Source of the DNA: Nonomuraea dietziae
GTDB lineage: Bacteria; Actinomycetota; Actinomycetes; Streptosporangiales; Streptosporangiaceae
Assembly: GCF_014195505.1 (NCBI RefSeq)
Contig: NZ_JACIBV010000001.1
Location: forward strand, 3,348,001 to 3,412,000
Length of the DNA: 64,000 nt
Reading direction: 5' to 3'
Below, piece by piece: positions 18,062 to 26,123 of this stretch (positions are counted from its first letter, which is position 1; each line of letters starts with the position of its first letter). Below the pieces are notes generated by a model that was given only the letters and a program-made list of their open reading frames with translations, did not search any database and was not told the DNA's origin. The translations under genes and the position numbers were made by a program.

Positions 18062-18107
18062 TTGACTATCTGAGCATGGCGCAGCTGATATAGTCAAGCT
18101 TGACTAT
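18062..18107. promoter_or_regulatory. PadR operator: perfect 18-bp palindrome plus a half-site
   Basis: ATAGTCAAGCTTGACTAT at 18090-18107 is a perfect palindrome. A third copy of the half-site TTGACTAT lies at 18062-18069, so 18062-18097 is a second, wider inverted repeat. The cluster fills the space between the divergent hydrolase gene and the PadR gene and would cover both promoters. Confidence 0.8.
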
Positions 18108-18123
18108 CGTGTGGAGGTGTTGG

Positions 18124-18648
18124 GTGTCGTCGACCCGCATGCTCGTCCTAGGGCTGCTCAATGAGGGGCCGCGGCACGGATACGAGATCAACCAGCTCGT
18201 CACGGCCGGGGCGCTGGAGCAATGGACCGACGTGAAGCCAGGGTCGGTCTACCACGCCCTGGCCAAGCTGGAGACCGAAGGGCTGGCGGAGACCCATTCC
18301 GAGGAGCGCACCGGCGATCGGCTGCGCCGCGTATACGCGATCACGCCAGAGGGCCGGCGCACGCTCCGCGACCTGCTGCGCAAGGCGCTCGCCGCGGCCC
18401 CGCACTCCCCGAGGTCCGACTTCGCGCTGGCGCTGCGCTGGCACGCGCTCCTGGAGTCCGGCGAGGCGCGGGACCTGGTGGCGGCCTCGTCCCGGGCGCT
18501 GGAGGCCCAGCGTGCGATGCTCGCCGCGGGGCGCGATGCGAAGGCAGGGCTGTCGCCTCTGGCCGATGCCCTGTTCGACAATGCCGAGGCGCATCTGGCC
18601 GCCGACGTGAAACTCTTGGAGGACGTCCAGCGCCTGCTGGACGGCTGA
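18124..18648 (+). CDS. PadR-family transcriptional regulator
   Basis: A 174-residue regulator. The GTG at 18124 (SSTRMLVLGLLNEGPRHGY) has GGAGG 7 bases upstream and fits the family's N-terminus; an ATG at 18100 lies inside the operator palindrome. The winged helix is typical: LVLGLLNEGPRHGYEINQLV, then KPGSVYHALAKLETEGL, and the wing RRVYAITPEGRRTL. The C-terminal half is helical (dimerisation coiled coil). It faces the serine hydrolase gene across a palindromic operator and should repress that gene and itself. Confidence 0.92.
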   Translation: MSSTRMLVLGLLNEGPRHGYEINQLVTAGALEQWTDVKPGSVYHALAKLETEGLAETHSEERTGDRLRRVYAITPEGRRTLRDLLRKALAAAPHSPRSDFALALRWHALLESGEARDLVAASSRALEAQRAMLAAGRDAKAGLSPLADALFDNAEAHLAADVKLLEDVQRLLDG

Positions 18649-19101
18649 ACGACGGCCTGTTCAAGAATCCCTCCAGCCACCGCCGGGTTGACTACATGCG
18701 CCGCAATCCAGACAGCGTCTCCCGCCCGACCGTCTCGATGTATCCGGGCGCCTGGCCCGCCCGGCACGGCTGAGTGTCGATGATCTGTCGGGCAGCGCCG
18801 GCAGGGCCCCTGCAGCAGACATCGGCCACTTGCAGCGCTGACACCCTGGCCCGCGCCGTGTCCTGACGAATACCGAGGCCGGCGACGCGCTCACCCAAAG
18901 GGTGGTGGTTGAAGACCGCGTGGCGGCATGGGTGATTGGTGCACTTCCCCAACCCCGCGCCCACTGCCAAAGGCCCTCCTCGCCCCACGCCGTCTGGTCC
19001 CTGATGGTCCTCCCGCGACCAGTTCCGGTGGTGGGAGGACTGCCGCGCCTTTCCCCAGAGCGATGCAACAGTTCGCCAGGCAAGTCCATCTGAGAGGTGA
19101 C
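18649..19101. other. 453-bp stretch without a recognisable gene
   Basis: Minus-strand frames run through here, but they show no family motif and change frame; I do not call a gene. The right-hand end must contain the promoter of the sigma-factor operon. Possibly a decayed gene. Confidence 0.4.
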
Positions 19102-19641
19102 ATGGACGATGAGAGGCGAAGGCAGTTGGAAGCAGATCCCCGGTTCGCCGGGTTCGTCGCCGAGCGAGGCGATGCGCTGTTGCGTTACGGCTACGTCCTG
19201 GCCGGGAACCCGCACGACGCGGCCGACCTGGTGCAGGAGGCGCTGCTGAAGCTACGCGCGTCCTGGCCCAGGCTTCGCGCCAAGGACAATCCGGAAAGTT
19301 ATGTACGTACCACCATGGCCAGGCTGCACACCGCGGCCTGGCGGCTGCGGCGGCGCGAGCTGCTCGCCTGGGATCCACCAGAGCACGGATACCACGACAC
19401 GCTGCCCAGCGAGGACGAGCAGGCGATGTGGGAGACGCTGGCCGGGCTGCCCCGCAAGCAGCGGGTGGTGCTGGTGTTGCGCTATTACGAGGGGCTGCGC
19501 GACGAGGAGATCGCGGCAGCTCTCAAGATCTCTCGCGGAACCGTGCGGAGCCAGGCGTCGCGGGCGCTCGACAAGCTCCGCTCCGCGGTGGGCGAGCACA
19601 TCGGGGAAGGCGTCATGTCGGATCGCGGGGAGCGGCGATGA
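19102..19641 (+). CDS. SigE-type ECF RNA polymerase sigma factor
   Basis: A 179-residue ECF sigma factor; the ATG at 19102 follows GAGAGG. Region 2: GDALLRYGYVLAGNPHDAAD, LVQEALLKLRASWPRL, and a YVRTTMARL segment, residues about 22-75. Region 4: LPRKQRVVLVLRYYEGLRDE, EIAAALKISRGTVRSQASRAL, residues about 114-160. This is the short two-domain SigE family typical of actinomycetes. Its stop overlaps the next start (ATGA), so it is co-translated with a membrane protein that probably senses or restrains it. Confidence 0.93.
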   Translation: MDDERRRQLEADPRFAGFVAERGDALLRYGYVLAGNPHDAADLVQEALLKLRASWPRLRAKDNPESYVRTTMARLHTAAWRLRRRELLAWDPPEHGYHDTLPSEDEQAMWETLAGLPRKQRVVLVLRYYEGLRDEEIAAALKISRGTVRSQASRALDKLRSAVGEHIGEGVMSDRGERR

Positions 19642-20837
19642 ACGGTATCGAAGAGCGGTTGAGCAGGACCCTGGGACACGCGGCCGAGCGGGCGCCACGG
19701 CTGGCCGCCCCGGCGGTGGAGCGGCTGGAGACCGGTTACCGGCGACGCAGGAACAGGTCCCAGGCGCTGATCGCGGCGGCGGCCGTGGTGGTGGTCGCCG
19801 GCGGGGTGGTAGTGGGCCTGCAGGGAGCCGACACCGGGAGGACGCTACCCGCGGCCGGCCCGTCGGACGTGCCGTCCGCGGTGATCAGCGCCGCCGCCGA
19901 GCCCATCGAGAAGGTGTGGCCGCAGGCGGTGTGGAAGATGCCCGCCAAGGACTCCGAGGGCAGGGAGCTGCGCCCCGTCGCGCTGACCGGCGACGGGACG
20001 CTGCTGGTCAACGCGTGGCGCAAGGCCGAGCAGCCCGAGGTCCTCTACCTCTACGACCTGGCCGGAGGGAAGCTCCGGAAGATCACGGACCTGGGCCGGC
20101 CGAAGAAGACCGGTCGGGCCGCCGCGAACTTCAGCATGGGTGAGGGCGTGGTGGCCTGGTGGACGTCGACGAAGACCTCCGTACGCCTCTGGGCCGTGCC
20201 GCTGACCGGCGGCGAGGCCAGACAGGTGGCCGAGCACGAGACCGGCGGCGACATGATCGACAACCTCGTCGTGGCGAAAGGCGCGATCGTGTTCTCCGTA
20301 CTGAAGGGCGGGGTGTTCAGCGTTCCCCTCAACGGGGGCCAGGTGACGCCGGTCGAGCGCGGAAGCGGGCTGCACCTGCTGTCCTGGCCGTGGGCGGGTT
20401 CACCGGGCACGTGGACCCCCCCGGACGGTGCGCCGTTCACCCACCTGGTCAACCTGGAGACCGGGCACATCAGCGACGCCGCCCCGGCCCGCCAGGGAGA
20501 GCAGTTGCTGGCCTGCGGTGTCCAGTCCTGCCTCGCGACGACGCCAGGCGGTGCCAGAGCGTTCACCCGGCTGCGTGACGGCTCGGAGCAGCAGGAGGTG
20601 CCGACCGGCTTCCAGATCCCGGAACCGGTCGGCCAGAGCCGCTTCTACGTGCGCACCCTCCGGAGCCATGCTCCAGGCCTCGGGCTCTACGACCTGAAGA
20701 CCGGAACGCTGGTGGACCTGGGCATCGGGGATGAGGCCGCGCAGGGCGAGGTCCCGGTCGCCGATCGGGCCGGGCGGATGATGACGTATCTGACCGCGAG
20801 CGGCAGGTACGTGATCGACCTGTCCAAGATTCCCTGA
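19638..20837 (+). CDS. Membrane-anchored beta-propeller-like partner of the sigma factor
   Basis: A 399-residue protein. Residues 1-40 are a basic cytoplasmic segment with a helix (EERLSRTLGHAAERAPRL), then one transmembrane segment (about 42-63, ALIAAAAVVVVAGGVVVGL) and a large outside domain with repeated beta motifs (GDGTLLVNAW, LYLYDLAGGKLRKIT, VRLWAVPLTGGEARQV, GLYDLKTGTLVDLG). This is the layout of SigE-associated membrane proteins. No ZAS zinc anti-sigma motif is seen, so an anti-sigma role is inferred from the 4-base overlap and topology only. A terminator follows. Confidence 0.8.
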   Translation: MNGIEERLSRTLGHAAERAPRLAAPAVERLETGYRRRRNRSQALIAAAAVVVVAGGVVVGLQGADTGRTLPAAGPSDVPSAVISAAAEPIEKVWPQAVWKMPAKDSEGRELRPVALTGDGTLLVNAWRKAEQPEVLYLYDLAGGKLRKITDLGRPKKTGRAAANFSMGEGVVAWWTSTKTSVRLWAVPLTGGEARQVAEHETGGDMIDNLVVAKGAIVFSVLKGGVFSVPLNGGQVTPVERGSGLHLLSWPWAGSPGTWTPPDGAPFTHLVNLETGHISDAAPARQGEQLLACGVQSCLATTPGGARAFTRLRDGSEQQEVPTGFQIPEPVGQSRFYVRTLRSHAPGLGLYDLKTGTLVDLGIGDEAAQGEVPVADRAGRMMTYLTASGRYVIDLSKIP

Positions 20838-20904
20838 GGGGCAGGACGACCCGCAGGACCGGCAGGACAGCAGCGAGGTTCCGCACCGTTCAGCCGGACA
20901 GACG

Positions 20905-20935
20905 AACGGGGACAGCTCCCTGAGCCGTCCCCGTT
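20905..20935 (+). terminator. Terminator of the sigma-factor operon
   Basis: AACGGGGAC and GTCCCCGTT form a 9-bp stem, extended by an inner GCTC/GAGC pair with a 3-base loop. It lies between this operon and a convergent small gene. Confidence 0.8.
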
Positions 20936-20943
20936 GACCGTGG

Positions 20944-21231
20944 CTAGAGCCCTGCCGGTGTCCTCGTCCTGTCCGACATCAGCGGCTCCTGCATCTCCAT
21001 CTCCTCGCGGCTCGTGTCGTGAGCCTCCTCGATCCGAAGCGCCACCCCGAGCGCGAAGAACGTCGGCGCCCACTGGCCAACGTAGATCCCCCACCTGTCA
21101 GCCCGGTCGATACCCGCCGGCTCCATGTTCTTGGAAACCAGCCAGGACGCGAACGAGGCGCCGATGGACGCCATACCCGCCGCGTACATGAGCGACGACT
21201 TGACGCCCATCTTGTGCAGAGTGCTGATCAC
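20944..21231 (-). CDS. Small two-helix membrane protein, unknown
   Basis: A 95-residue frame from GTG at 21231 preceded by GGGGGA. Two hydrophobic stretches (SLMYAAGMASIGASFASWLV near 13-32, and WGIYVGQWAPTFFALGVAL near 48-66) predict membrane spans, followed by an acidic tail (IEEAHDTSREEMEMQEP). The layout resembles small actinobacterial membrane proteins of unknown function. An alternative start is the ATG at 21210. No partner gene is evident. Confidence 0.65.
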   Translation of the reverse strand: MISTLHKMGVKSSLMYAAGMASIGASFASWLVSKNMEPAGIDRADRWGIYVGQWAPTFFALGVALRIEEAHDTSREEMEMQEPLMSDRTRTPAGL

Positions 21232-21736
21232 GTTTCCCCCTGTTGTGTGATGGTCTGCCCTGCTTACCCACGACCTGAGAAGCGTCACGACACTGCGCCC
21301 GGTTTTGCCACCTCTTGCCCAGGCCACGCGAGGCTGGCCCCATGACCGGTGCCATCGCCATCGTCAAGACTCTGCCGGCGAGGCTCGGCGCCAACGCCGC
21401 CACCCTGGCCTGACGTGCCACTACAGCCAGCCGCCGAGGCGTCGGTCGCGTTAACGGGCACCGTAGGAACGCCCCACGCGCTCGCCCTACTCGGCTTGTG
21501 CTGCAGTCGTATTCGCCCGCCGCCGCAGATACGGACTGGCTCCGGAAAACAGAAACCTCCCGTAGAGCGCGCAGACGCAACAACGGCCCGTTGCCACGAA
21601 CAACGGACCGCTTAGTACTCCAGCCGTAGATCGTGATCTTCGTGGTCGTGGAGTGGTGTGGAAGAATGGCGCCAGCGAGCCGAGGGTGTTCCTGCCGAAC
21701 AGCGCCGGTCACGGACACCCGTCTGCGAACGTGTTA
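21232..21736. other. 505-bp stretch without a supported gene
   Basis: Only very short frames are present, for example one of 23 codons starting at 21342. None has a good ribosome binding site together with a family motif. I see no repeat or strong hairpin. Confidence 0.35.
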
Positions 21737-22063
21737 TCAGGTTCCAACGCCGCTTGATGGTTGCATTGCCGGGCGGAGGAAGGTCCGGTCGAAGCGGCGG
21801 ATGCAGCGGGTCTCCGTGCTCAGCTGCCAGAGCTGCTGAGCCTCCGGATCTTGCCGGATGGCAGCACGGTAGTCCTCGTAGGCAGCCAGGCTGGGGAAGG
21901 AGAACAAGGCGTAGGCGATGTCGTTGGCTCCTTCGTGCGGCAAGAAGCAACCGTGATGCGTGCCGCCGAAGCGGGTGACGATCGGGATCCATCCCGTCAC
22001 GTACGTCTCGAACGCTGCAGTCTGGCTGGGGTCGATCTCGTAGCGCAGATGACAAGTGATCAT
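21737..22063 (-). CDS. NIPSNAP-family protein
   Basis: A 108-residue cytosolic protein; the ATG at 22063 follows AGGAAGAA. It has the dimeric alpha-beta barrel NIPSNAP pattern: starting ITCHLRYEIDPSQTAAFETY, then WIPIVTRFGGTHHGCFLPHE, an FPSLAAYEDYR segment, and a basic end (RFDRTFLRP). Length fits the family. Members often act as small enzymes or carriers in secondary pathways, without a known reaction. It is isolated, with transposase remains next upstream. Confidence 0.9.
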   Translation of the reverse strand: MITCHLRYEIDPSQTAAFETYVTGWIPIVTRFGGTHHGCFLPHEGANDIAYALFSFPSLAAYEDYRAAIRQDPEAQQLWQLSTETRCIRRFDRTFLRPAMQPSSGVGT

Positions 22064-22148
22064 ATGAATATTCTTCCTGGCTCGGTGAGAGGCTCAGTTC
22101 GGATCGAGGGCTGAGCGCCTCGGCGGCGGGCTGGCCGAGATGCGGGCT

Positions 22149-22865
22149 TCATGGGAGGGCGGCCTGGCGGTGGTAGTGGCTTGCGCGGGCACGGGCTTGG
22201 TGACGCCGTCGCCAGCGGGACCAGTGCAAGACGAACGCGATGCAGCGGATAGGTCCGCTAGTCAGGCGCGTGAACAGGCGCTGGGCTTCGGGCAAAGTCA
22301 TCGGCACGAGGTCGGGCTCGGCGTTGTGGTCGCTGCGTTCGCGGGCGGTCACTGCGGCCAGGAAGGCGTGGGCAAGCAGGACCAGGGTGGTCCACCGATA
22401 CCATGACGTCCAGGTGCGGACCTGGTGTTGGTCCAGTCCGGTCAGGCCCTTGCCGGTCTGAAACGACTCCTCGATGCGCCAGCGCGTCCGGCCACCTTGA
22501 CCAGGACCGGCAGCGGCACCGGACCGGGCGCATAACAGCGGTAAAAGGCCAGCTCGCCGGTGCGGCGGTGGCGGCGGATCAGCAGCCAGCGGCGGCCCGG
22601 CTGCTCGGAGGCGATGGTGATGAGCGCCCAGTCGTAGTAACGCTGTCCCTTGGCTCCGGCTCCAACCGACAGCCGTTGCCAGGCGGTCTTGGGCAGCCGG
22701 GCGGCGATCTCGTCGGCGCGCCGGGTTCCGGCCGCGGTGGTGATGCGATGGTTGGATGCCACCGCCATGACGTAGCTGACCTGGCCTGTTTCCAGCACGG
22801 TGCGCAGCGGGGTGCTGGAGCCGTAGACCTCATCACCGGTCACCCAGCCGCCAAGCCAGGTCCGG
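22149..22865 (-). pseudogene. IS701-family transposase, 5'-truncated and frameshifted
   Basis: The minus strand carries WVTGDEVYGSSTPLRTVLE, YVMAVASNHRITT, LPKTAWQRLSVGAGAKGQRYY, and, after an indel near 22494, RWRIEESFQTGKGLTGLDQH and WYRWTTLVLLAHAFLAAV. These are the middle and C-terminal blocks of the IS701 (DDE_5) transposase, including D-E-V-Y-G and the catalytic-Glu region IEESFQ. The first 130 or so residues are missing. No terminal repeats seen. Confidence 0.82.
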
Positions 22866-22920
22866 GTGACACCGAAGGGGGCTCGCCGACCGGCCACTCG
22901 CGGCGTGTCGCTACTGCCCT

Positions 22921-23082
22921 TCACGCCCCCTCGACTCGTTCCTCGGGCGACTCCTCCCGGTCGCCGCCGAAGAGGAGTACGAGACGGTCCTCGGCGGCCA
23001 TGGCCGTCCACTCGTCACGAACGATGCCGTGCGGGATGTCGTCATCGTCTCCATGGGTCCCAGGATCACGCCGCCGCTGCAT
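22921..23082 (-). CDS. Hypothetical 53-residue ORF
   Basis: The frame runs from an ATG at 23082 and ends REESPEERVEGA. The composition is acidic and protein-like (IVRDEWTAMAAEDRLVLLF), but there is no ribosome binding site and no known family. It lies between the IS701 remains and a secreted CAP protein and could be the tail of a gene broken by the insertion. Opposite-strand frames are equally open, so this is weak. Confidence 0.25.
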   Translation of the reverse strand: MQRRRDPGTHGDDDDIPHGIVRDEWTAMAAEDRLVLLFGGDREESPEERVEGA

Positions 23083-23200
23083 GCCGGTACACGGCGGGAT
23101 GTCCCGGTATGTAGCAACGCCCCGCCTCCAGGAGGAGGTGGAGCGTTTCGTCGACGCCGCGCTCGCGGACGATGACGCGTCGACCTGGCTGGGCGGCGAA

Positions 23201-24262
23201 TCACATCAGGGCAAAATTCTGTGTCCAGTAGACGCGGCTGTTGTGGCCGGAGGCGCTTCCTACCCCGATCACTCGGTACTCACAGTTGAGGATGGCCTCG
23301 CGATGTCCCCAATTGGACGCTGCGTCGTCGTACAGCCAGTTGTGCATCGCCTGGGCCAGCGTCAGGTTGGTGCCGAGGGCCCAGTTCTCGGGCTTCTGCG
23401 CAGGCGTGAAGCCGCCCGCCCTGATCCGATCGGCGGGCAGTGATCCGTCAGAACCGTAGTGGCCTCGGCGGGGATCACCCGCCTTGGCGTCGATGAGTGT
23501 GGCGTAGTTCTTGGCAAGATCAACGCTATGGGCGCGCGCTATGCCGCTGAGCTTGGCGTTGATGCGCACACTCGGGTCAGCGCACTTACCCAGGTCTCGC
23601 CGCACCTGGATGATCTGGGCGACCATTGCCTTTTCCTCGGCGGTGAGGGCCCTCCCTATACTTTTGACAGGCCTGTTGCTCCAGGTCTGGTTGACCCCCC
23701 ATCCATCCCTATCGGGGCGGAAGCACGACCATTGCTGTATGGGAGCGCCCACCTGTGGCGGCTTCGGAAAGGACCCGTTCGCCGCATCGAGGCATTTCGT
23801 GCTATGGACATTCCGAATCGTAATGCCGCCCCTACAAACGAATGCCTCGGGCGTACACTGTCCTCCCGCGACGGGCTCTCGGGACCAGTACTGACTGGAG
23901 CGTGCGTTACAGTCCCGCTGAACTATTCTGACTCCATTGTCCCCGGAGGCGCGCTCAAGGTCGAGGCATCTACGCGTACCTGGCACAACGATATTGAAGG
24001 TGCCGTCCCAACCTTGCGGCCCACCGGCGGGCCAGAACGTGAAAGTACTTGCGGCTGACGAGAAATGTCCGAGAATTGGTGCGCCGTCGCCCCCGGTTCG
24101 CACGGTCAGCGCGCTGCCGACATTCGTGATGGTGCTGTTGACAGGGGCAAGGGGGACGGAGGCGTCCACGCCGGTCGCCGACGGTATCCACACCACCACG
24201 AGTACGGCCGATAGCGTTAGGTGCGACGCGCGCTTTCCCGTGCCGGACATACCTTTTGCCAT
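23201..24262 (-). CDS. Secreted ricin-lectin plus CAP-domain protein
   Basis: A 353-residue exported protein. The ATG at 24262 (MAKGMSGTGKR) is chosen because GGGAGGAGGG lies just upstream and a signal peptide (LTLSAVLVVVWIPSATGVDA) follows. Residues about 45-190 form a beta-trefoil region: RRCLDLERASGDNGVRIVQR, CNARSSQYW, TKCLDAANGS, QQWSCF; Q-x-W motifs suggest sugar binding. Residues about 200-353 are a CAP/SCP domain: LSGIARAHSVDLAKN, PENWALG, and NWGHREAILNCEYRVIGVG, which holds the conserved His and Glu. Such proteins bind the cell wall or host surfaces; enzymatic role unclear. Confidence 0.88.
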   Translation of the reverse strand: MAKGMSGTGKRASHLTLSAVLVVVWIPSATGVDASVPLAPVNSTITNVGSALTVRTGGDGAPILGHFSSAASTFTFWPAGGPQGWDGTFNIVVPGTRRCLDLERASGDNGVRIVQRDCNARSSQYWSREPVAGGQCTPEAFVCRGGITIRNVHSTKCLDAANGSFPKPPQVGAPIQQWSCFRPDRDGWGVNQTWSNRPVKSIGRALTAEEKAMVAQIIQVRRDLGKCADPSVRINAKLSGIARAHSVDLAKNYATLIDAKAGDPRRGHYGSDGSLPADRIRAGGFTPAQKPENWALGTNLTLAQAMHNWLYDDAASNWGHREAILNCEYRVIGVGSASGHNSRVYWTQNFALM

Positions 24263-24502
24263 GGCTCTGCCCTCCTCCCGAGTCGGTGACATTGACTCGA
24301 CTTCTTGAAGAAGTGACACGCTCGCGTAACGCGAGCTCACCCCGCGAAGCTTCCCGACCGCGACGTCAATCTGAGGGCCTACTGCGAAGTATACCTTTTT
24401 CCCGGTCCGTCGTTTAAATGTCCAAGTAATTTGGATTTTACGCAATATTGGAGTCATTCCACGCCGGGAATTGAAAAGGCCCCGGTGTGTCTTGAGCATG
24501 CG

Positions 24503-24751
24503 CTAGGCGAGCTGCCCGGGCCCGACCAGATCCTGTAAGGGTCGTGAGCACGACAAGCGAGGCCGTGGGTCTGGGCGCCACTCCCGACGGGGTCCGACCT
24601 CGGTCGGGGCGATCCATTCTTCCCGCGGGATGCCGACGGACAGCTTGTCATCGTTCATCCCGCCAGGAATGGGCGCAGGATGGGTTCGGCGTTTTTCCCT
24701 GGCTCGCGACAGATCGACGACCTCGACGAGATCGGCTAGGTCTACGTCCAT
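24503..24751 (-). CDS. Hypothetical 82-residue ORF
   Basis: Starts MDVDLADLVEVVDLSRAREK at an ATG at 24751, with only a weak AGG upstream. The acidic start, then a basic Pro-rich middle, could be a real small cytosolic protein or chance. No family recognised. Confidence 0.25.
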   Translation of the reverse strand: MDVDLADLVEVVDLSRAREKRRTHPAPIPGGMNDDKLSVGIPREEWIAPTEVGPRREWRPDPRPRLSCSRPLQDLVGPGQLA

Positions 24752-25469
24752 GCTGACCTGTGCTGGGCTCCAGCAGTCGGCGACTGCGGGACTGGTGCTG
24801 ACCTACGTCGGCTTCACCGCACTGAGCTTCAGCGGCGCCGGGTACGACGCCGCAGTACGGGCCCGGCGGGACGTGCCCGCCGGCGAACGGATACCGACTC
24901 CCACAAGATCGACACCGCCCCGCACTACACCGCACCGCATCGCATCGCATCGCCGGGAAGCGTCGCCAATCGACGACCCGACACCTGTACCGCGTCAAGA
25001 CACCATCGCTACCGCATCGACCTGCGGACTGCCCAAGACCAGGACGCCGACACGATCACGTCGTGTGCCTCTTCGCCTGCTCTGTCTGCTCACAATCCAG
25101 ACGTTGGACTCGCTGATGTACTGAGCCGCGGCCAGGCGCCGAAGGACGTGACCGAGACTGGCCGGCAAGGTCCCGGGACTCGATCGTCCGTCTGGCGCGA
25201 GAGATCCGGCGTGGGGCAGCCGACGGATGCGCGGTGCGCCTCTGCCTCCAGATCAGTGAGGCGCATTCCGCACCCGCGCCGATGAAACCGCATGCACCGA
25301 ACTTCTACGGGCGAACCGAAATTCGCTCATCCGTGAGGTGTTGTCCAGCCGGGCTACTCCGGGTGTCGTAGATCGGCCCATGGGGTGGTCCCGGCGTCGT
25401 AGCGGCAGAAGAGCCTCTGGTGGGACGCCCTGGGCCTCGGAACTGGACGACGATATCGGCTCATGAGAA

Positions 25470-25763
25470 GCCAGGTACATCCATGGCGCCGCGTTGCCGA
25501 CCACCCAGCTGCTGGCGAGCGCGTTCGGATACGACGCGGCCAACGTGATCCCCACATTCGGAGCCGTCCGCCTGGATGTGCGCCCGACCATCCACACCAC
25601 GATGATCAAGGCCGACGAGCCGGTCATGCGGAGCGCGGTGGCCCTGGCCATCCTCACCTCGTTCGGCCTGGCGACGCCGGTCGCGGCAGGCCGCGGCTGT
25701 CGGCGCTCGGCGCGGGCGTCCTGATCATCTCCATCGCCGTCGTTGCCCAGTCCCCGGCCTGTT
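25470..25763 (+). pseudogene. Decayed membrane-protein fragment
   Basis: One frame reads LPTTQLLASAFGYDAANVIP and AVALAILTSFGLATPVAAG; another then gives RLSALGAGVLIISIAVVAQS and a stop at about 25763, just before the next gene. The two hydrophobic stretches look like consecutive membrane segments of one protein split by an indel near 25690. I cannot name the family. Confidence 0.3.
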
Positions 25764-25775
25764 GAGGAAGTCCCC

Positions 25776-26123
25776 ATGTTCACGCGTATCGCGATCACCC
25801 TGCAGACCGTTGCCCTGCTGCTCCAGGCGGTCACCGCCGGGCTACTGCTCTCCTCGCCCGGCGGGCGGGCGATGCACAGCGCCTCTGCGATCGCCGTGGC
25901 GGTCACCGTACTGCTGCACCTGGTCGCCGCGCTGGTGGCGCGGCGCTTGAGCGCCATCCTGCCCGCGGTCGGCATGCTGGTGATGACGTTGGCTCAGATA
26001 GCGCTGGGCGTAGCCCACCTGAAGACCCTGCACGTCCCGCTCGGCGTGCTGATGTTCGGCGTGAGCCTGCTCCAGCTGGTCCCTGCGTGGTCGGACCGCC
26101 GCGCCGCCGCGGTGCCGGCATGA
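25776..26123 (+). CDS. Small four-helix membrane protein coupled to the multicopper oxidase
   Basis: A 115-residue protein; the ATG at 25776 has GAGGAAG about 7 bases upstream. Four hydrophobic segments (ITLQTVALLLQAVTAGLLL, IAVAVTVLLHLVAALVA, LPAVGMLVMTLAQIALGVA, VPLGVLMFGVSLLQLV) predict an integral membrane protein, with His in the second and third spans or loops. Its stop overlaps the start of the oxidase gene (ATGA), so both are co-translated. Similar small proteins beside multicopper oxidases may help membrane redox or copper handling; this is inference. Confidence 0.8.
   Translation: MFTRIAITLQTVALLLQAVTAGLLLSSPGGRAMHSASAIAVAVTVLLHLVAALVARRLSAILPAVGMLVMTLAQIALGVAHLKTLHVPLGVLMFGVSLLQLVPAWSDRRAAAVPA

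Larger units (their letters stand above)
24263..25775. other. 1.5-kb region with no confident gene
   Basis: The part next to the CAP gene (24263-24480) is AT-rich and probably its promoter. A possible 82-codon minus frame lies at 24503-24751, and a decayed membrane-protein fragment near 25470-25763 is listed separately. Around 24930-24955 there are short CGCAT reiterations. Nothing else is supported. Confidence 0.4.

Noticed and set aside
18661-19378. Overlapping minus-strand frames of about 180-230 codons
   Set aside because: They overlap the sigma-factor gene, and the part outside it has no motif or start signal.
23080-23240. A plus-strand frame encoding an acidic helical peptide
   Set aside because: It overlaps the end of the CAP-protein gene on the opposite strand and lacks a ribosome binding site; the composition follows from GC-rich codons.
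24920-24960. Repeated CGCAT/CGCACC units
   Set aside because: Only a few short irregular copies; no CRISPR-like spacing and no sign of a longer tandem array.
25253-25975. A 240-codon minus frame
   Set aside because: Ser/Arg/Ala-rich with no motif; it opposes the small membrane-protein gene and a decayed fragment.
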